Assembly: GCA_910586175.1 (NCBI GenBank)
Contig: CAJUIJ010000101.1
Span: forward strand, 1 to 8,695
Origin: an uncultured Muribaculaceae bacterium
GTDB lineage: Bacteria > Bacteroidota > Bacteroidia > Bacteroidales > Muribaculaceae
Length of the DNA: 8,695 bases
Direction of reading: 5' to 3'
Shown: in pieces, positions 1 to 5,838 of the stretch
How the letters are laid out: every line of letters starts with the position of its first letter
Position numbering within the stretch: the first letter of the stretch is position 1
Notes under the pieces: generated by a model
What the model was told of the DNA's origin: nothing
What the model saw: the letters and a program-made list of their open reading frames with translations, nothing else
Databases searched by the model: none
Program-made: the position numbers and the translations under genes

Positions 1-2
1 CC

Positions 3-77
3 TCCCCCCGCCCCGACAGCCGCCTCCGCCGTATAGACCGAATCCACCAGGACACCTTCAAAAATCCCTTCTCATAA
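3..77 (+). CDS. C-terminal end of an upstream gene (partial)
   Basis: The frame beginning at base 3 is open from the window edge to a TAA at 75-77 and ends in ...RIHQDTFKNPFS. The stop shares its last A with the next ATG (TAATG), the usual sign of translational coupling in a phage operon. Only about 24 residues are visible, so no family can be named; by position before a portal-like gene it could be a terminase or another head gene. The frame used by the next gene is also open to the left edge, but that reading is proline-rich low-complexity and less like protein. Confidence 0.5.
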   Translation, partial: SPRPDSRLRRIDRIHQDTFKNPFS

Positions 78-319
78 TGGCAAACGCAATCCATCATACA
101 ACCGCCCTCACAATGCTTCATTCGGGCGACCCCATCGACCTTTCCTTTTGGAAACGCAACGGCGAGATAGTGCATCTGCACAACTGCATCGCACTCCCCA
201 ACAAGGCCACCGCACGATACTCCGGCACCCAAAACTTCAAGATGCTGGCTTCCGGCCAAATCCGAAAAATCCGCCTCGTCTGCATTTTCCGCATAAACGG
301 CCTCGAAGTTTTCCTCTAA
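77..319 (+). CDS. Small phage protein, 80 aa, function unknown
   Basis: An 80-residue soluble protein with no signal peptide or membrane segment. The central part (GDPIDLSFWKRNGEIV, about residues 17-32) and the C-terminal part (basic QIRKIR at about 61-66, then a hydrophobic CIFRINGLEVFL end) look like a compact beta-rich fold. Base composition is GC-rich like the phage backbone. It is coupled to the preceding frame through TAATG, so it probably belongs to the same transcript. The next gene is AT-rich cargo, so this gene probably lay next to the portal-like gene before the cargo arrived. I do not recognise the family with certainty; a head-associated or DNA-packaging accessory role is only suggested by position. 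Confidence 0.7.
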   Translation: MANAIHHTTALTMLHSGDPIDLSFWKRNGEIVHLHNCIALPNKATARYSGTQNFKMLASGQIRKIRLVCIFRINGLEVFL

Positions 320-337
320 TCATGCCCTCTATCTCGG

Positions 338-367
338 CGAATATTCGTAATTTCGCGTATGGTTACG
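338..367 (+). promoter_or_regulatory. Promoter-like box and dyads at the cargo 1 start
   Basis: A TAATTTCG box (348-355; one change from TAnnTTTG) ends only 3 bases before the ATG at 359, so a transcript would be almost leaderless. No convincing -33 TTTG is seen at the expected distance. A perfect 10-bp palindrome CGAATATTCG (338-347) abuts the box, and a 5-bp dyad CGTAA (346-350) / TTACG (363-367) brackets the start codon. These could be operator sequence or a small start-codon hairpin. Confidence 0.4.
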
Positions 368-874
368 ATAAATAATTTTCATAAGCGATTACTCATTTTG
401 ACATTGCCTGTAATAATGGTAATACTTAATGCTTGCAGTTACTCATCAAGGAAAATCGACTATCCCCTTGATTTCAAATATGCCACCATTTCAATAGAGT
501 ATGATGGTATAGCCGATTCTCTTAAAACAGAGCTTGCAGATTCTATATACGCCTGTATTAGAAAAACCGATTTCTTCATTGTTAATCTTGACAGCTTAAA
601 TGAAGAACAACGCGATAGCCTATTGCTTGTAAAGGCGGCTCTTTACCAAGACGGGGCGGAATTTGCAATCGGGTTGTCTTTCTATCCATATCGAGGAATT
701 GAGTTTACAGAAATATATTTCTCCGATATAAAAAAAGAAGACCCACTCATTCATATCAACGCCGCATCAAACGTACCATTCTCCGAAAATTACAATAGAC
801 GTAAAGCCTTTGAAATATTGAACAATGGCTTTATCACCAAAGGCGGCGTTCAAAATTTGTTCAATAAAGAATAA
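359..874 (+). CDS. Putative lipoprotein, AT-rich phage cargo (moron)
   Basis: A 171-residue protein with a lipoprotein signal: basic stretch HKR (8-10), hydrophobic core LLILTLPVIMVI (11-22) and lipobox L-N-A-C with Cys26. The residues after Cys26 (SYSSRK) lack the acidic cluster typical of surface-exported Bacteroidetes lipoproteins, so periplasmic anchoring is the better guess. The mature part is mixed alpha/beta and acidic, with no motif I recognise. Base composition is visibly AT-rich beside its GC-rich neighbours, which points to separate acquisition. It sits alone between the 80-aa gene and the portal-like gene, with its own promoter-like box and no clear simple terminator of its own. 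This is the profile of a lysogenic-conversion or superinfection-exclusion moron; the function is inferred from context only. Confidence 0.75.
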   Translation: MVTINNFHKRLLILTLPVIMVILNACSYSSRKIDYPLDFKYATISIEYDGIADSLKTELADSIYACIRKTDFFIVNLDSLNEEQRDSLLLVKAALYQDGAEFAIGLSFYPYRGIEFTEIYFSDIKKEDPLIHINAASNVPFSENYNRRKAFEILNNGFITKGGVQNLFNKE

Positions 875-876
875 GC

Positions 877-911
877 GTCTTTTCCACCGCATAGATTGCT
901 CCATACCTTTG
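877..911 (+). promoter_or_regulatory. Promoter A for the portal-like gene (GTCTTTTC-N19-TACCTTTG)
   Basis: Octamer GTCTTTTC at 877-884, a 19-bp spacer, then TACCTTTG at 904-911, which fits the Bacteroidetes -7 consensus TAnnTTTG. The -33 position has TTTC rather than the usual TTTG. The same octamer at the same 19-bp spacing recurs before the genes at 4087 and 6502. The expected start of transcription is a few bases after 911, giving a short A-rich leader (GAAAAAGCAA) before ATG 928. Confidence 0.65.
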
Positions 912-937
912 CTGAAAAAGCAACGATATGGAGCAAT
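895..937 (+). promoter_or_regulatory. Inverted repeat enclosing promoter A and the portal start codon
   Basis: ATTGCTCCATA (895-905) is the perfect reverse complement of TATGGAGCAAT (927-937). The 11-bp arms are separated by 21 bases that hold the TTTG of the promoter box and an inner dyad TTGCT (909-913) / AGCAA (919-923). The start codon 928-930 is in the right arm, so codons 1-3 are paired with sequence upstream of the predicted transcription start. RNA coming from the cargo gene would fold; RNA begun at promoter A would lack the left arm. Confidence 0.75.
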
Positions 938-2250
938 TACTTTATAGTTCGGTAGAGAATCTACCTCACGCCCGCGCCTCGGCAGCTTTCACCGAGCCGA
1001 AGCCGGTTTTCAAGGAGAATGGCGAGGTTACGCCCACAATCCTCTCCGACACCCACGCATATATGCCGTGGGGTGCCACCAATCAAATGCCCTTCGACAT
1101 CATCGACCTTATCGAGAGTGACGAAACCCTCGCCACCTGTCAGATGTTCAACGCCGAAGTGTGTTACGGCTCCGGCCTGGTCTACGACACAGCCCAAGCC
1201 GCCGAGGCTGTCAAGGGCGACGTCGAGGACTTTCTGCTTGACAACGACCTCGCAAGCTATTTCCTCGGCGTGTGCCAGGACTTCAAGCACTTTGCTTTCG
1301 CCGTGTCGGTGATCATACTGAACACCGAGGGCACAAAGATTGTGCGGCTTATCCGAAAGGAGGCCTGTTACTGCCGCTTCGCTCCGGCTGACAAGCACGG
1401 ACGCATACCGCGCCTGTATTTCGCCAACTGGCGCAAGTTCGCCACAATCGACGACTGCGAGATTATCGAGATGCTCGATGTCGCCGCGCCTTTCTGCGAC
1501 CTCCGAGAGCGGCTGAAAAGCGGCGACCGCTGCCGCAAGTTCGCCATCGTCAGCCGTGTTCCCACCCCCGACAGCACATATTACCCAATTCCTTATTATG
1601 CCGCGCTATTTCGCGGCAAGTGGTACAACATCAAGCAGCTTATCGGCCTCGCCAAAGAAGCCAAGCTCAAAAACTCCGCGCCGATAAAATACCATATCGA
1701 AGTGTCGCAGAAATACTGGGATTCCATTTTCAAGTCCGAGGGTATCACCGACCGCTCCAAGCAACAGGCGCGTATCGTCGAGGAAAAGCGGCGCATACTC
1801 GACTTCCTCACCGGCGCGGAGAACTCCGGCAAGGTATGGTTCAGCACTTTCTACATCAACCCCAACGGCGACGAGATGCACGATGTCGTCATCAATAAGA
1901 TTGACTCCGACAAGGAGGGCGGCGACTGGGAGAGCGACATACAGGAGGCCGTCAATATGATATGCTTCACCCTGCGCGTCCACTCCAATCTCGTAGGCTC
2001 CGTGCCCGGCAAGGCGCAGACCAACAACTCCGGCTCCGACAAGCGCGAGCTTTACACAATCGCCCAGGCTTTGCAGAAACCGTATCACGACCTTCTTTTC
2101 ACCGTCCACCGTATCATCTGCCGCTTCAACGGTTGGAAAGGCGTAAAGCCCCTCGTGCCATTCATACAACTTACCACATTAGACGAAAACAAGGACGCAA
2201 AGACAGTAACCACCGACAGAGAACATCGCCATGAACAAGCTGATAACTAA
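928..2250 (+). CDS. Probable phage portal protein
   Basis: A 440-residue protein that I read as a divergent Bacteroidales phage portal, the dodecameric ring at the head vertex through which DNA passes and on which the neck assembles. Supporting features: an N-terminal MPWGATNQMPFDIIDLIESD segment (about 46-65), a long mixed alpha/beta middle with KWYNIKQLIGLAKEAKLKN (about 231-249), and a C-terminal segment NNSGSDKRELYTIAQALQKP (about 366-385) followed by a helical PYHDLLFTVHRIICRFNGW stretch that resembles the portal wing/crown end. Length fits portals (about 400-550). ATG 928 is chosen because it lies just after promoter A. The last 20 bases overlap the next gene. The portal call rests on remembered similarity and layout, not on a search; another head protein is possible. 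Confidence 0.65.
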   Translation: MEQLLYSSVENLPHARASAAFTEPKPVFKENGEVTPTILSDTHAYMPWGATNQMPFDIIDLIESDETLATCQMFNAEVCYGSGLVYDTAQAAEAVKGDVEDFLLDNDLASYFLGVCQDFKHFAFAVSVIILNTEGTKIVRLIRKEACYCRFAPADKHGRIPRLYFANWRKFATIDDCEIIEMLDVAAPFCDLRERLKSGDRCRKFAIVSRVPTPDSTYYPIPYYAALFRGKWYNIKQLIGLAKEAKLKNSAPIKYHIEVSQKYWDSIFKSEGITDRSKQQARIVEEKRRILDFLTGAENSGKVWFSTFYINPNGDEMHDVVINKIDSDKEGGDWESDIQEAVNMICFTLRVHSNLVGSVPGKAQTNNSGSDKRELYTIAQALQKPYHDLLFTVHRIICRFNGWKGVKPLVPFIQLTTLDENKDAKTVTTDREHRHEQADN

Positions 2251-3070
2251 CGACACCGACCTCCGCCGATATATCCCGAACCAAGTTGTCGCCGTCAAAG
2301 GCGAAGCCTCGCTCTTTTACAAAATCGCATACTGGCTCGACACCGCCGAGCAATGGATTTTCGTCACTTTCTGCCCCGAATCCGTCGTAGACGCTATCCT
2401 CGCCGATAAATCCCTCTCCGCGCTCCACACTTCGCTCTCCGCTGTCGCGGCGCACCGCGCACTCGCCGACGCGATACCATCGCTCGACCTCGTGCAGACC
2501 GTCAACGGCTTTGCCGTGGTGAGTAATCAGAACCTCGCCCCGGCATCGCGCGACCGCGTGGATCGGCTCATCGCCGCCCACCGCTCCCAACGCGACACGG
2601 CCATTTCCGCGCTCATACCCCTGCTTGCCGAGGCGCACGCATGGCGCGACACACCCCAGTGCGATTACTTCCGCGCCACGCTCTTTCCGACACCGGCCCA
2701 CATCCGACCGCTCGCCTCCGGCGCGGCGACGTGGGAGCGATACGAGGAACTGCATCCGGCAATCGCCGCCGCTGAAGACCGCCTCGCCGCCGAGTACATT
2801 TCCCCCGAACTGATGCAGCGGCTCCGTGACGAAACCCTCGGCCTCTCTAAACCCTCGACTATAAACTATAAACTGTGCGAAGCACTAAAAGGCCACGTCG
2901 CCGACATCGTAATGGATAGACCCCTGCGCGACACCGCCCTCCGCGATATTGTCGACTATATCCGGCGACACCCCGACACCTTCCCCGAATGGCACCGCTC
3001 CGACACCGCCCGGCTTTTCTCGCCCCCTGTGTTCCGCAACAGCAAGCAATCTCCCGGCTATTGGTTTTGA
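2231..3070 (+). CDS. Phage head or neck protein, 279 aa, unknown function
   Basis: The ATG lies inside the last codons of the portal-like gene (20-bp overlap), so the two are translationally coupled. The 279-residue product has no signal or TM segment. It has an N-terminal mixed region (1-60), a segment NGFAVVSNQNLAPASRDRVD (92-111) and a mainly helical remainder. This pattern reminds me of the DUF6712-type proteins common in Bacteroidetes phages, but I cannot confirm that. Position directly after a portal suggests a head-completion or connector role. Oddity: residues about 205-215 are encoded by a run of heptanucleotide repeats (2845-2875) that looks inserted into an interdomain linker. Confidence 0.7.
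   Translation: MNKLITNDTDLRRYIPNQVVAVKGEASLFYKIAYWLDTAEQWIFVTFCPESVVDAILADKSLSALHTSLSAVAAHRALADAIPSLDLVQTVNGFAVVSNQNLAPASRDRVDRLIAAHRSQRDTAISALIPLLAEAHAWRDTPQCDYFRATLFPTPAHIRPLASGAATWERYEELHPAIAAAEDRLAAEYISPELMQRLRDETLGLSKPSTINYKLCEALKGHVADIVMDRPLRDTALRDIVDYIRRHPDTFPEWHRSDTARLFSPPVFRNSKQSPGYWF
2845..2875 (+). repeat. Heptanucleotide tract inside the 279-aa gene
   Basis: Consecutive degenerate 7-mers: CTCTAAA, CCCTCGA, CTATAAA, CTATAAA, then CTG. The tract is read in frame as the linker LSKPSTINYKL. Its composition is unlike the GC-rich flanks. Related 7- and 8-base tracts occur at 4555-4583, 4881-4915 and 8001-8030. Confidence 0.7.
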
Positions 3071-3340
3071 GGCAGACCGCCGACAATCCGCGCCGCCGCC
3101 TCCACGATGCGTTTGCCGGACATAATGAAACGTGGGCGTTATGGCACGGCGCACCGATTTTCCTGTGCAAAGTTAGCAAGCCGCGTCTTATGCAAGGGCA
3201 CAAGTGCGCTCCGCGTTCCCCCTTTCTTCGCTGCGTTGCAGAAAGGTAATCACCCTTGCATCGGCAGACGCTTGACGCTTGCACCCGAATGCACGTAAAA
3301 TCAAAGTGCTCCGGCACATAACTCTTAAAACTTGTTCATT
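3071..3340. other. 270-bp gap with strong dyads, no convincing gene
   Basis: There is no plausible coding frame between the two phage genes; the frame of 2989-3249 has no protein-like features. Visible structure: a 9-bp inverted repeat ATGCAAGGG (3190-3198) / CCCTTGCAT (3253-3261), enclosing a 7-bp hairpin CCTTTCT (3221-3227) / AGAAAGG (3240-3246), and a tandem 7-mer GACGCTT (3267-3273, 3274-3280). A minus-strand TAACTTTG box lies at 3168-3175, without a good -33 partner. The nested arms suggest a structured RNA or a remnant of a repeat element. The function is unknown. Confidence 0.5.
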
Positions 3341-3580
3341 ATGATTACCTCCGACAAACGCATCAAACAGGAAGACTTCGGCAACATCACCGACTATTCG
3401 GCAGTCTGCCCCAAAGGAATGAAGAAATTCTTCGCCTACGCACACTTCACCGATATGTCCTACTGCCTCCTGTCAAACATCTTCGCCGCCACTCGCACCG
3501 CCGCGCTGCGAATCGCCCTCGACCGCTTCGCCGACTGCACCGAATATCTCGCCGGCATTACCCTCCACGGCGACGACTGA
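3341..3580 (+). CDS. Small phage protein, 79 aa, unknown function
   Basis: A soluble 79-residue protein: polar N-terminus (MITSDKRIKQEDFGNITD), an aromatic middle around KKFFAYAHF (28-36), then a likely amphipathic helix through ATRTAALRIALDRFADCTEY (50-69). ATG 3341 is preferred over TTG 3332 because the upstream bases are A/T-rich (ACTCTTAAAACTTG), as at other Bacteroidetes starts. No typical promoter box is seen close by. An intrinsic terminator begins 24 bases after the stop, so this gene closes the first structural block. No family recognised; three cysteines (23, 42, 66) are present. Confidence 0.6.
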   Translation: MITSDKRIKQEDFGNITDYSAVCPKGMKKFFAYAHFTDMSYCLLSNIFAATRTAALRIALDRFADCTEYLAGITLHGDD

Positions 3581-3604
3581 TTCGGGCAGCCGCCTCCCTC
3601 CGCG

Positions 3605-3633
3605 CCTCACCGAGCAATCGGTGGGGCTTTTTC
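3605..3633 (+). terminator. Intrinsic terminator after the 79-aa gene
   Basis: A 9-bp stem, CCTCACCGA (3605-3613) pairing with TCGGTGGGG (3618-3626, one T-G pair), closed by a GCAA (GNRA) tetraloop and followed by CTTTTTC (3627-3633). This is a textbook rho-independent terminator and separates the structural block from cargo 2. Confidence 0.85.
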
Positions 3634-3664
3634 TTGTGTATCTGCCCGATTTTCACTAATTTTG
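3633..3664 (+). promoter_or_regulatory. Promoter of cargo 2
   Basis: CTTG at 3633-3636, a 20-bp spacer and TAATTTTG at 3657-3664, which match the host-type Bacteroidetes promoter (TTG at -33, TAnnTTTG at -7). It lies directly behind the terminator and 26 bases before ATG 3691, so cargo 2 is an autonomous unit. A 5-bp dyad TAATT/AATTA (3657-3661/3666-3670) spans the box. Confidence 0.65.
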
Positions 3665-3690
3665 CAATTATCAAATCCTCAACAGCCACA

Positions 3691-4041
3691 ATGAATTTCC
3701 TACACTATCTATATATTAAGGCAGATAACTGTGATACAAAATTCGCAGGTTGGCCTCGTGGTGGAATTTCATGCCCTTTATGGGTTGCAACGATGCCATA
3801 TTTAGTTCATATCCTTATAAAATCGGATGTTTCGCGTTGGTTGGCATGGATTGCTTTGGGGTTGGCTTTTCTCATAATATATCTTCTCGTTTTGTGGATT
3901 TTGCCTCCAAAACTCGTTAAGAAGAACTATAATAAATGGCTGAAAGAATATAATGATAAAACTTCATTGTGGTTTTATCTGTATTTTCTTATGCTCCCAA
4001 TCGTATTCTTTGCAATTAGAGTTTATCTTTGGACTAATTAA
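3691..4041 (+). CDS. Two-TM membrane protein, AT-rich phage cargo (moron)
   Basis: ATG 3691 gives 116 residues; the TTG at 3634 was rejected because it would lie upstream of the promoter box. Two strong membrane segments are visible: about 50-71 (WLAWIALGLAFLIIYLLVLW) and about 93-113 (LWFYLYFLMLPIVFFAIRVYLW). They are joined by a basic cytoplasm-like loop (KLVKKNYNKWLKEYNDK). The N-terminal region is moderately hydrophobic with Cys14 and Cys28. DNA is visibly AT-rich. The gene is framed by a terminator plus its own promoter on the left and promoter B on the right: the classic moron arrangement. Small inner-membrane proteins of this kind often block DNA entry of related phages, but that role is inferred from context, and no family is recognised. 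Confidence 0.7.
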   Translation: MNFLHYLYIKADNCDTKFAGWPRGGISCPLWVATMPYLVHILIKSDVSRWLAWIALGLAFLIIYLLVLWILPPKLVKKNYNKWLKEYNDKTSLWFYLYFLMLPIVFFAIRVYLWTN

Positions 4042-4047
4042 ATCCTC

Positions 4048-4082
4048 GTCTTTTCGTCATAGCGGACGATGCCATACTTTCG
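4048..4082 (+). promoter_or_regulatory. Promoter B for the 263-aa gene (GTCTTTTC-N19-TACTTTCG)
   Basis: GTCTTTTC at 4048-4055, 19 bases, then TACTTTCG at 4075-4082, with the same octamer and exact spacing as promoters A and C. The box ends 4 bases before ATG 4087, so the mRNA would be nearly leaderless. Confidence 0.6.
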
Positions 4083-4099
4083 CGGTATGGAATCGTCCG
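4063..4099 (+). promoter_or_regulatory. Long inverted repeat enclosing promoter B and the start codon; possible terminator
   Basis: CGGACGATGCCATAC (4063-4077) pairs with GTATGGAATCGTCCG (4085-4099) with a single mismatch (4071 against 4091) and a 7-base loop TTTCGCG. The right arm contains start codon 4087-4089 and codons 2-4. The stem is followed by TTTT (4100-4103 including the last arm-adjacent T), so in RNA arriving from cargo 2 it would resemble an intrinsic terminator as well as hide the start. RNA begun at promoter B would lack the left arm. Confidence 0.8.
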
Positions 4100-4878
4100 T
4101 TTTACATATCAACCTCGCCGTGCCGCAGGGCTGGCACGAGCTTTCCGACAAGCAACTCCGCTACGCTTTCGAGCTTATCGCAAAAGGCTTTACCTCCGAC
4201 GAGCTAAAGACCCTTTGCCTGTTCCGTTGGTCGGGTCTGTCAGTCAGACACCGACACAACACCGAGTTCTCTGCCTGGGCAGAGCGGCAAGCCGGTTATA
4301 TCTGCCGCCTCGGTAAGCAAACATTCCGGCTAACCGCCCTCCAAGTGGCCGAAGTGCTCCCGGCTCTTGACTGGCTCGACACCATACCGCCGCAGCCGGT
4401 CTGCATCTCGCGTATCGGGCGTTACCGCCCGTTTGCCGCCGACTTCTCCGAAGTCGCCTTTGAGAAATTCATCATCTGCGACAACCTCTATCAAGGCTAC
4501 CTCGCCACACAGAGAGAAGATCTGCTCGACCAACTCGCAAGCATACTCTACAATCATAACCTCTCACCCCATAACCTTTCACCGGCTCACAGAGTGAGCG
4601 TATTCTACTGGTTTGCCTCCGTCAAAGACCTATTCGCCCGGCAATTTCCTAACTTTTTTCAGACCGCCGCGCAGCCTGAAAATCTACTTGGCGGCAACCA
4701 TTTGCCGACGGGGGCGCAAATCCAACAATCCGTTAACGCTATGATACGCGCCCTCACCAAAGGCGACATAACGAAAGAGCGCGAAATACTCTCGCTCGAC
4801 ACCCACCGCGCCCTAACCGAACTGGACGCGCAAGCAAAAGAGTATAAAGAACTCAACGAAAAATTGCCGAAGAAATGA
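4087..4878 (+). CDS. Phage structural-region protein, 263 aa, unknown function
   Basis: The start is placed at ATG 4087, not the in-frame ATG 4069, because 4069 lies upstream of the promoter box. The soluble, mostly helical product has a segment HELSDKQLRYAFELIAKGFT (17-36) near the N-terminus and an amphipathic C-terminus NAMIRALTKGDITKEREIL (217-235) then RALTELDAQAKEYKELNEK (241-259) that may form a coiled coil. Residues 157-166 are a tandem HNLSP-HNLSP encoded by a 15-bp DNA repeat. It overlaps the next gene by ATGA (4875-4878), so the three genes 4087-5802 form an operon. No family can be named; by position it may be a head-tail joining or tail-assembly protein. Confidence 0.65.
   Translation: MESSVLHINLAVPQGWHELSDKQLRYAFELIAKGFTSDELKTLCLFRWSGLSVRHRHNTEFSAWAERQAGYICRLGKQTFRLTALQVAEVLPALDWLDTIPPQPVCISRIGRYRPFAADFSEVAFEKFIICDNLYQGYLATQREDLLDQLASILYNHNLSPHNLSPAHRVSVFYWFASVKDLFARQFPNFFQTAAQPENLLGGNHLPTGAQIQQSVNAMIRALTKGDITKEREILSLDTHRALTELDAQAKEYKELNEKLPKK
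4555..4583 (+). repeat. 15-bp tandem repeat with heptamer structure inside the 263-aa gene
   Basis: CATAACCTCTCACCC (4555-4569) followed by CATAACCTTTCACCG (4570-4584), built from CATAACC and TYTCACC heptamers. It encodes HNLSP twice in frame. It belongs with the tracts at 2845, 4881 and 8001. Confidence 0.7.
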
Positions 4879-5390
4879 ATCTCTCAACTCTCGACCCTAA
4901 ACTCTCGACTTTCTCGTGGAACGCCACGGCATTTTTCGAGGACTTGACCGACCGCAACCGCCTCGCCCGCGCCGAAAACTTCGTTTTCTGCCGTGTCAGC
5001 GGACTGGAGGGCTTCGAGGAAGCATTGCACAACCTCCAATCCGCACCGGCTGTCGTGGCCGTCAGCGACACCTCCGAGGGCTTTATGGATATGAACAACA
5101 CCCCACGGACACGCCGCATTAAGACTGTGTTCCTCGCCATGCGCCACGCCCTCGACGATATGGAGGCGCGGCAGGGGTGCTTCGACACCCTCCGCGAGCT
5201 TTTCCGGCAGTTCATGTCGGTGCTTCTTCAGGAGAAAACCCGACTCGAACAGAACCGCATCTATCTTGATCCGCAAATCACCTTCACCGAGATAGAGCGA
5301 TACTTCTTCTCCGGCGCAGCCTGCGCCTACTTCCACATCGCCGTCGACACCTTCACCGATTTACGATACAATGCAGACGAATGGACTTGA
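4875..5390 (+). CDS. Probable neck or tail-completion protein, 171 aa
   Basis: ATGA overlap with the preceding gene (start 4875, preceding stop 4876-4878). The first 12 or so residues (MNLSTLDPKLST) are encoded by heptanucleotide repeats and may be a junction extension. Conserved-looking parts are FCRVSGLEGFEEALHNLQSA (38-57), then TRRIKTVFLAMRHALDDMEA (79-98), and an aromatic C-terminus ERYFFSGAACAYFHI (141-155) with DTFTDLRYNADEW. The compact alpha/beta profile, size and position immediately before an HK97 gp10-like gene suggest a head-completion or tail-terminator protein. This is inference from order; I do not recognise a named domain. The end overlaps the next gene by 20 bases. Confidence 0.65.
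   Translation: MNLSTLDPKLSTFSWNATAFFEDLTDRNRLARAENFVFCRVSGLEGFEEALHNLQSAPAVVAVSDTSEGFMDMNNTPRTRRIKTVFLAMRHALDDMEARQGCFDTLRELFRQFMSVLLQEKTRLEQNRIYLDPQITFTEIERYFFSGAACAYFHIAVDTFTDLRYNADEWT
4881..4915 (+). repeat. Heptanucleotide tract at the start of the 171-aa gene
   Basis: CTCTCAA, CTCTCGA, CCCTAAA, CTCTCGA and CTTTCTC follow each other from 4881 without interruption, beginning two codons after the ATG. The same 7-mer style is seen at 2845-2875. Confidence 0.7.
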
Positions 5391-5802
5391 CCCCGAAGCC
5401 GAGCGGCGCAAATATGTAACCGCCTTCAACTCCACGATGATAAAGATATGGCGCGAGCGCATCGCCCTGCTGAAAGTCATCGACACCGGCGCGTTGTACC
5501 GCTCCACGCTTGCCGTCGGCATGAGCATCGACGGCAAAGTAACCAACGTAACCCTCTCGCAACGCTTCAATACCTACGGCATATTCCAGGACTACGGCAC
5601 AGGCCGCGAGGTGCCACGAGGAAACCCCGGCGACATAGGCCGCGACAAAGTGCGCCAACGCCGCAAATGGTTCTCCACCAAATACTACGCCTCCGTGATG
5701 AACTTGAAAGAGTTCATGGCCGACAACCTCGGCCGCGACTTCTGCGGCATCGTCGCCAACGCCCTCAACGACCGCTCATTCCGCCAGTCACTCATGGGAT
5801 AA
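5371..5802 (+). CDS. HK97 gp10-like neck/tail-completion protein, 143 aa
   Basis: A 143-residue basic, soluble protein. DTGALYRS at 38-45 followed by an Y-G-I-F-Q-D-Y-G-T-G stretch (69-78) reproduces the 'DTG ... YGTG' signature of the HK97 gp10-like family, which makes the ring between head connector and tail tube in siphophages and myophages. A basic loop (KVRQRRKWFSTKYY, 93-106) and a C-terminal helix (NLKEFMADNLGRDF) follow; length is normal for the family (about 110-150). Start 5371 lies within the preceding gene (20-bp overlap). It is the last gene of the operon before the inverted cargo 3. Its presence argues for a tailed phage with a tail tube, although no tube gene is seen here. Confidence 0.6.
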   Translation: MQTNGLDPEAERRKYVTAFNSTMIKIWRERIALLKVIDTGALYRSTLAVGMSIDGKVTNVTLSQRFNTYGIFQDYGTGREVPRGNPGDIGRDKVRQRRKWFSTKYYASVMNLKEFMADNLGRDFCGIVANALNDRSFRQSLMG

Positions 5803-5838
5803 TTCAGCCTTATGCAATATCTTTTTAATTTCACCCGC

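Noticed and set aside
1606..2169. 187-codon open frame on the minus strand
   Set aside because: Opposite to the portal-like gene, which has coherent protein features, promoter and coupling. Long antisense frames are expected in GC-rich coding DNA.
2171..2755. 194-codon open frame on the minus strand
   Set aside because: Gly/Arg/Val-rich shadow of the 279-aa gene with no domain-like segments and no promoter.
3168..3175. Minus-strand TAACTTTG box as a promoter for a 21-codon frame (3123-3058)
   Set aside because: No properly spaced -33 element and the frame is too short and runs antisense into the 279-aa gene; kept only as a note on the gap.
2989..3249. Plus-strand frame crossing the end of the 279-aa gene into the gap
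   Set aside because: It starts inside the real gene, has Arg/Cys-rich composition and covers the inverted repeats; more likely a translation of structured DNA.
4069..4086. Upstream ATG for the 263-aa gene
   Set aside because: It lies before the promoter -7 box, which would leave it out of the main transcript; ATG 4087 is 4 bases after the box.
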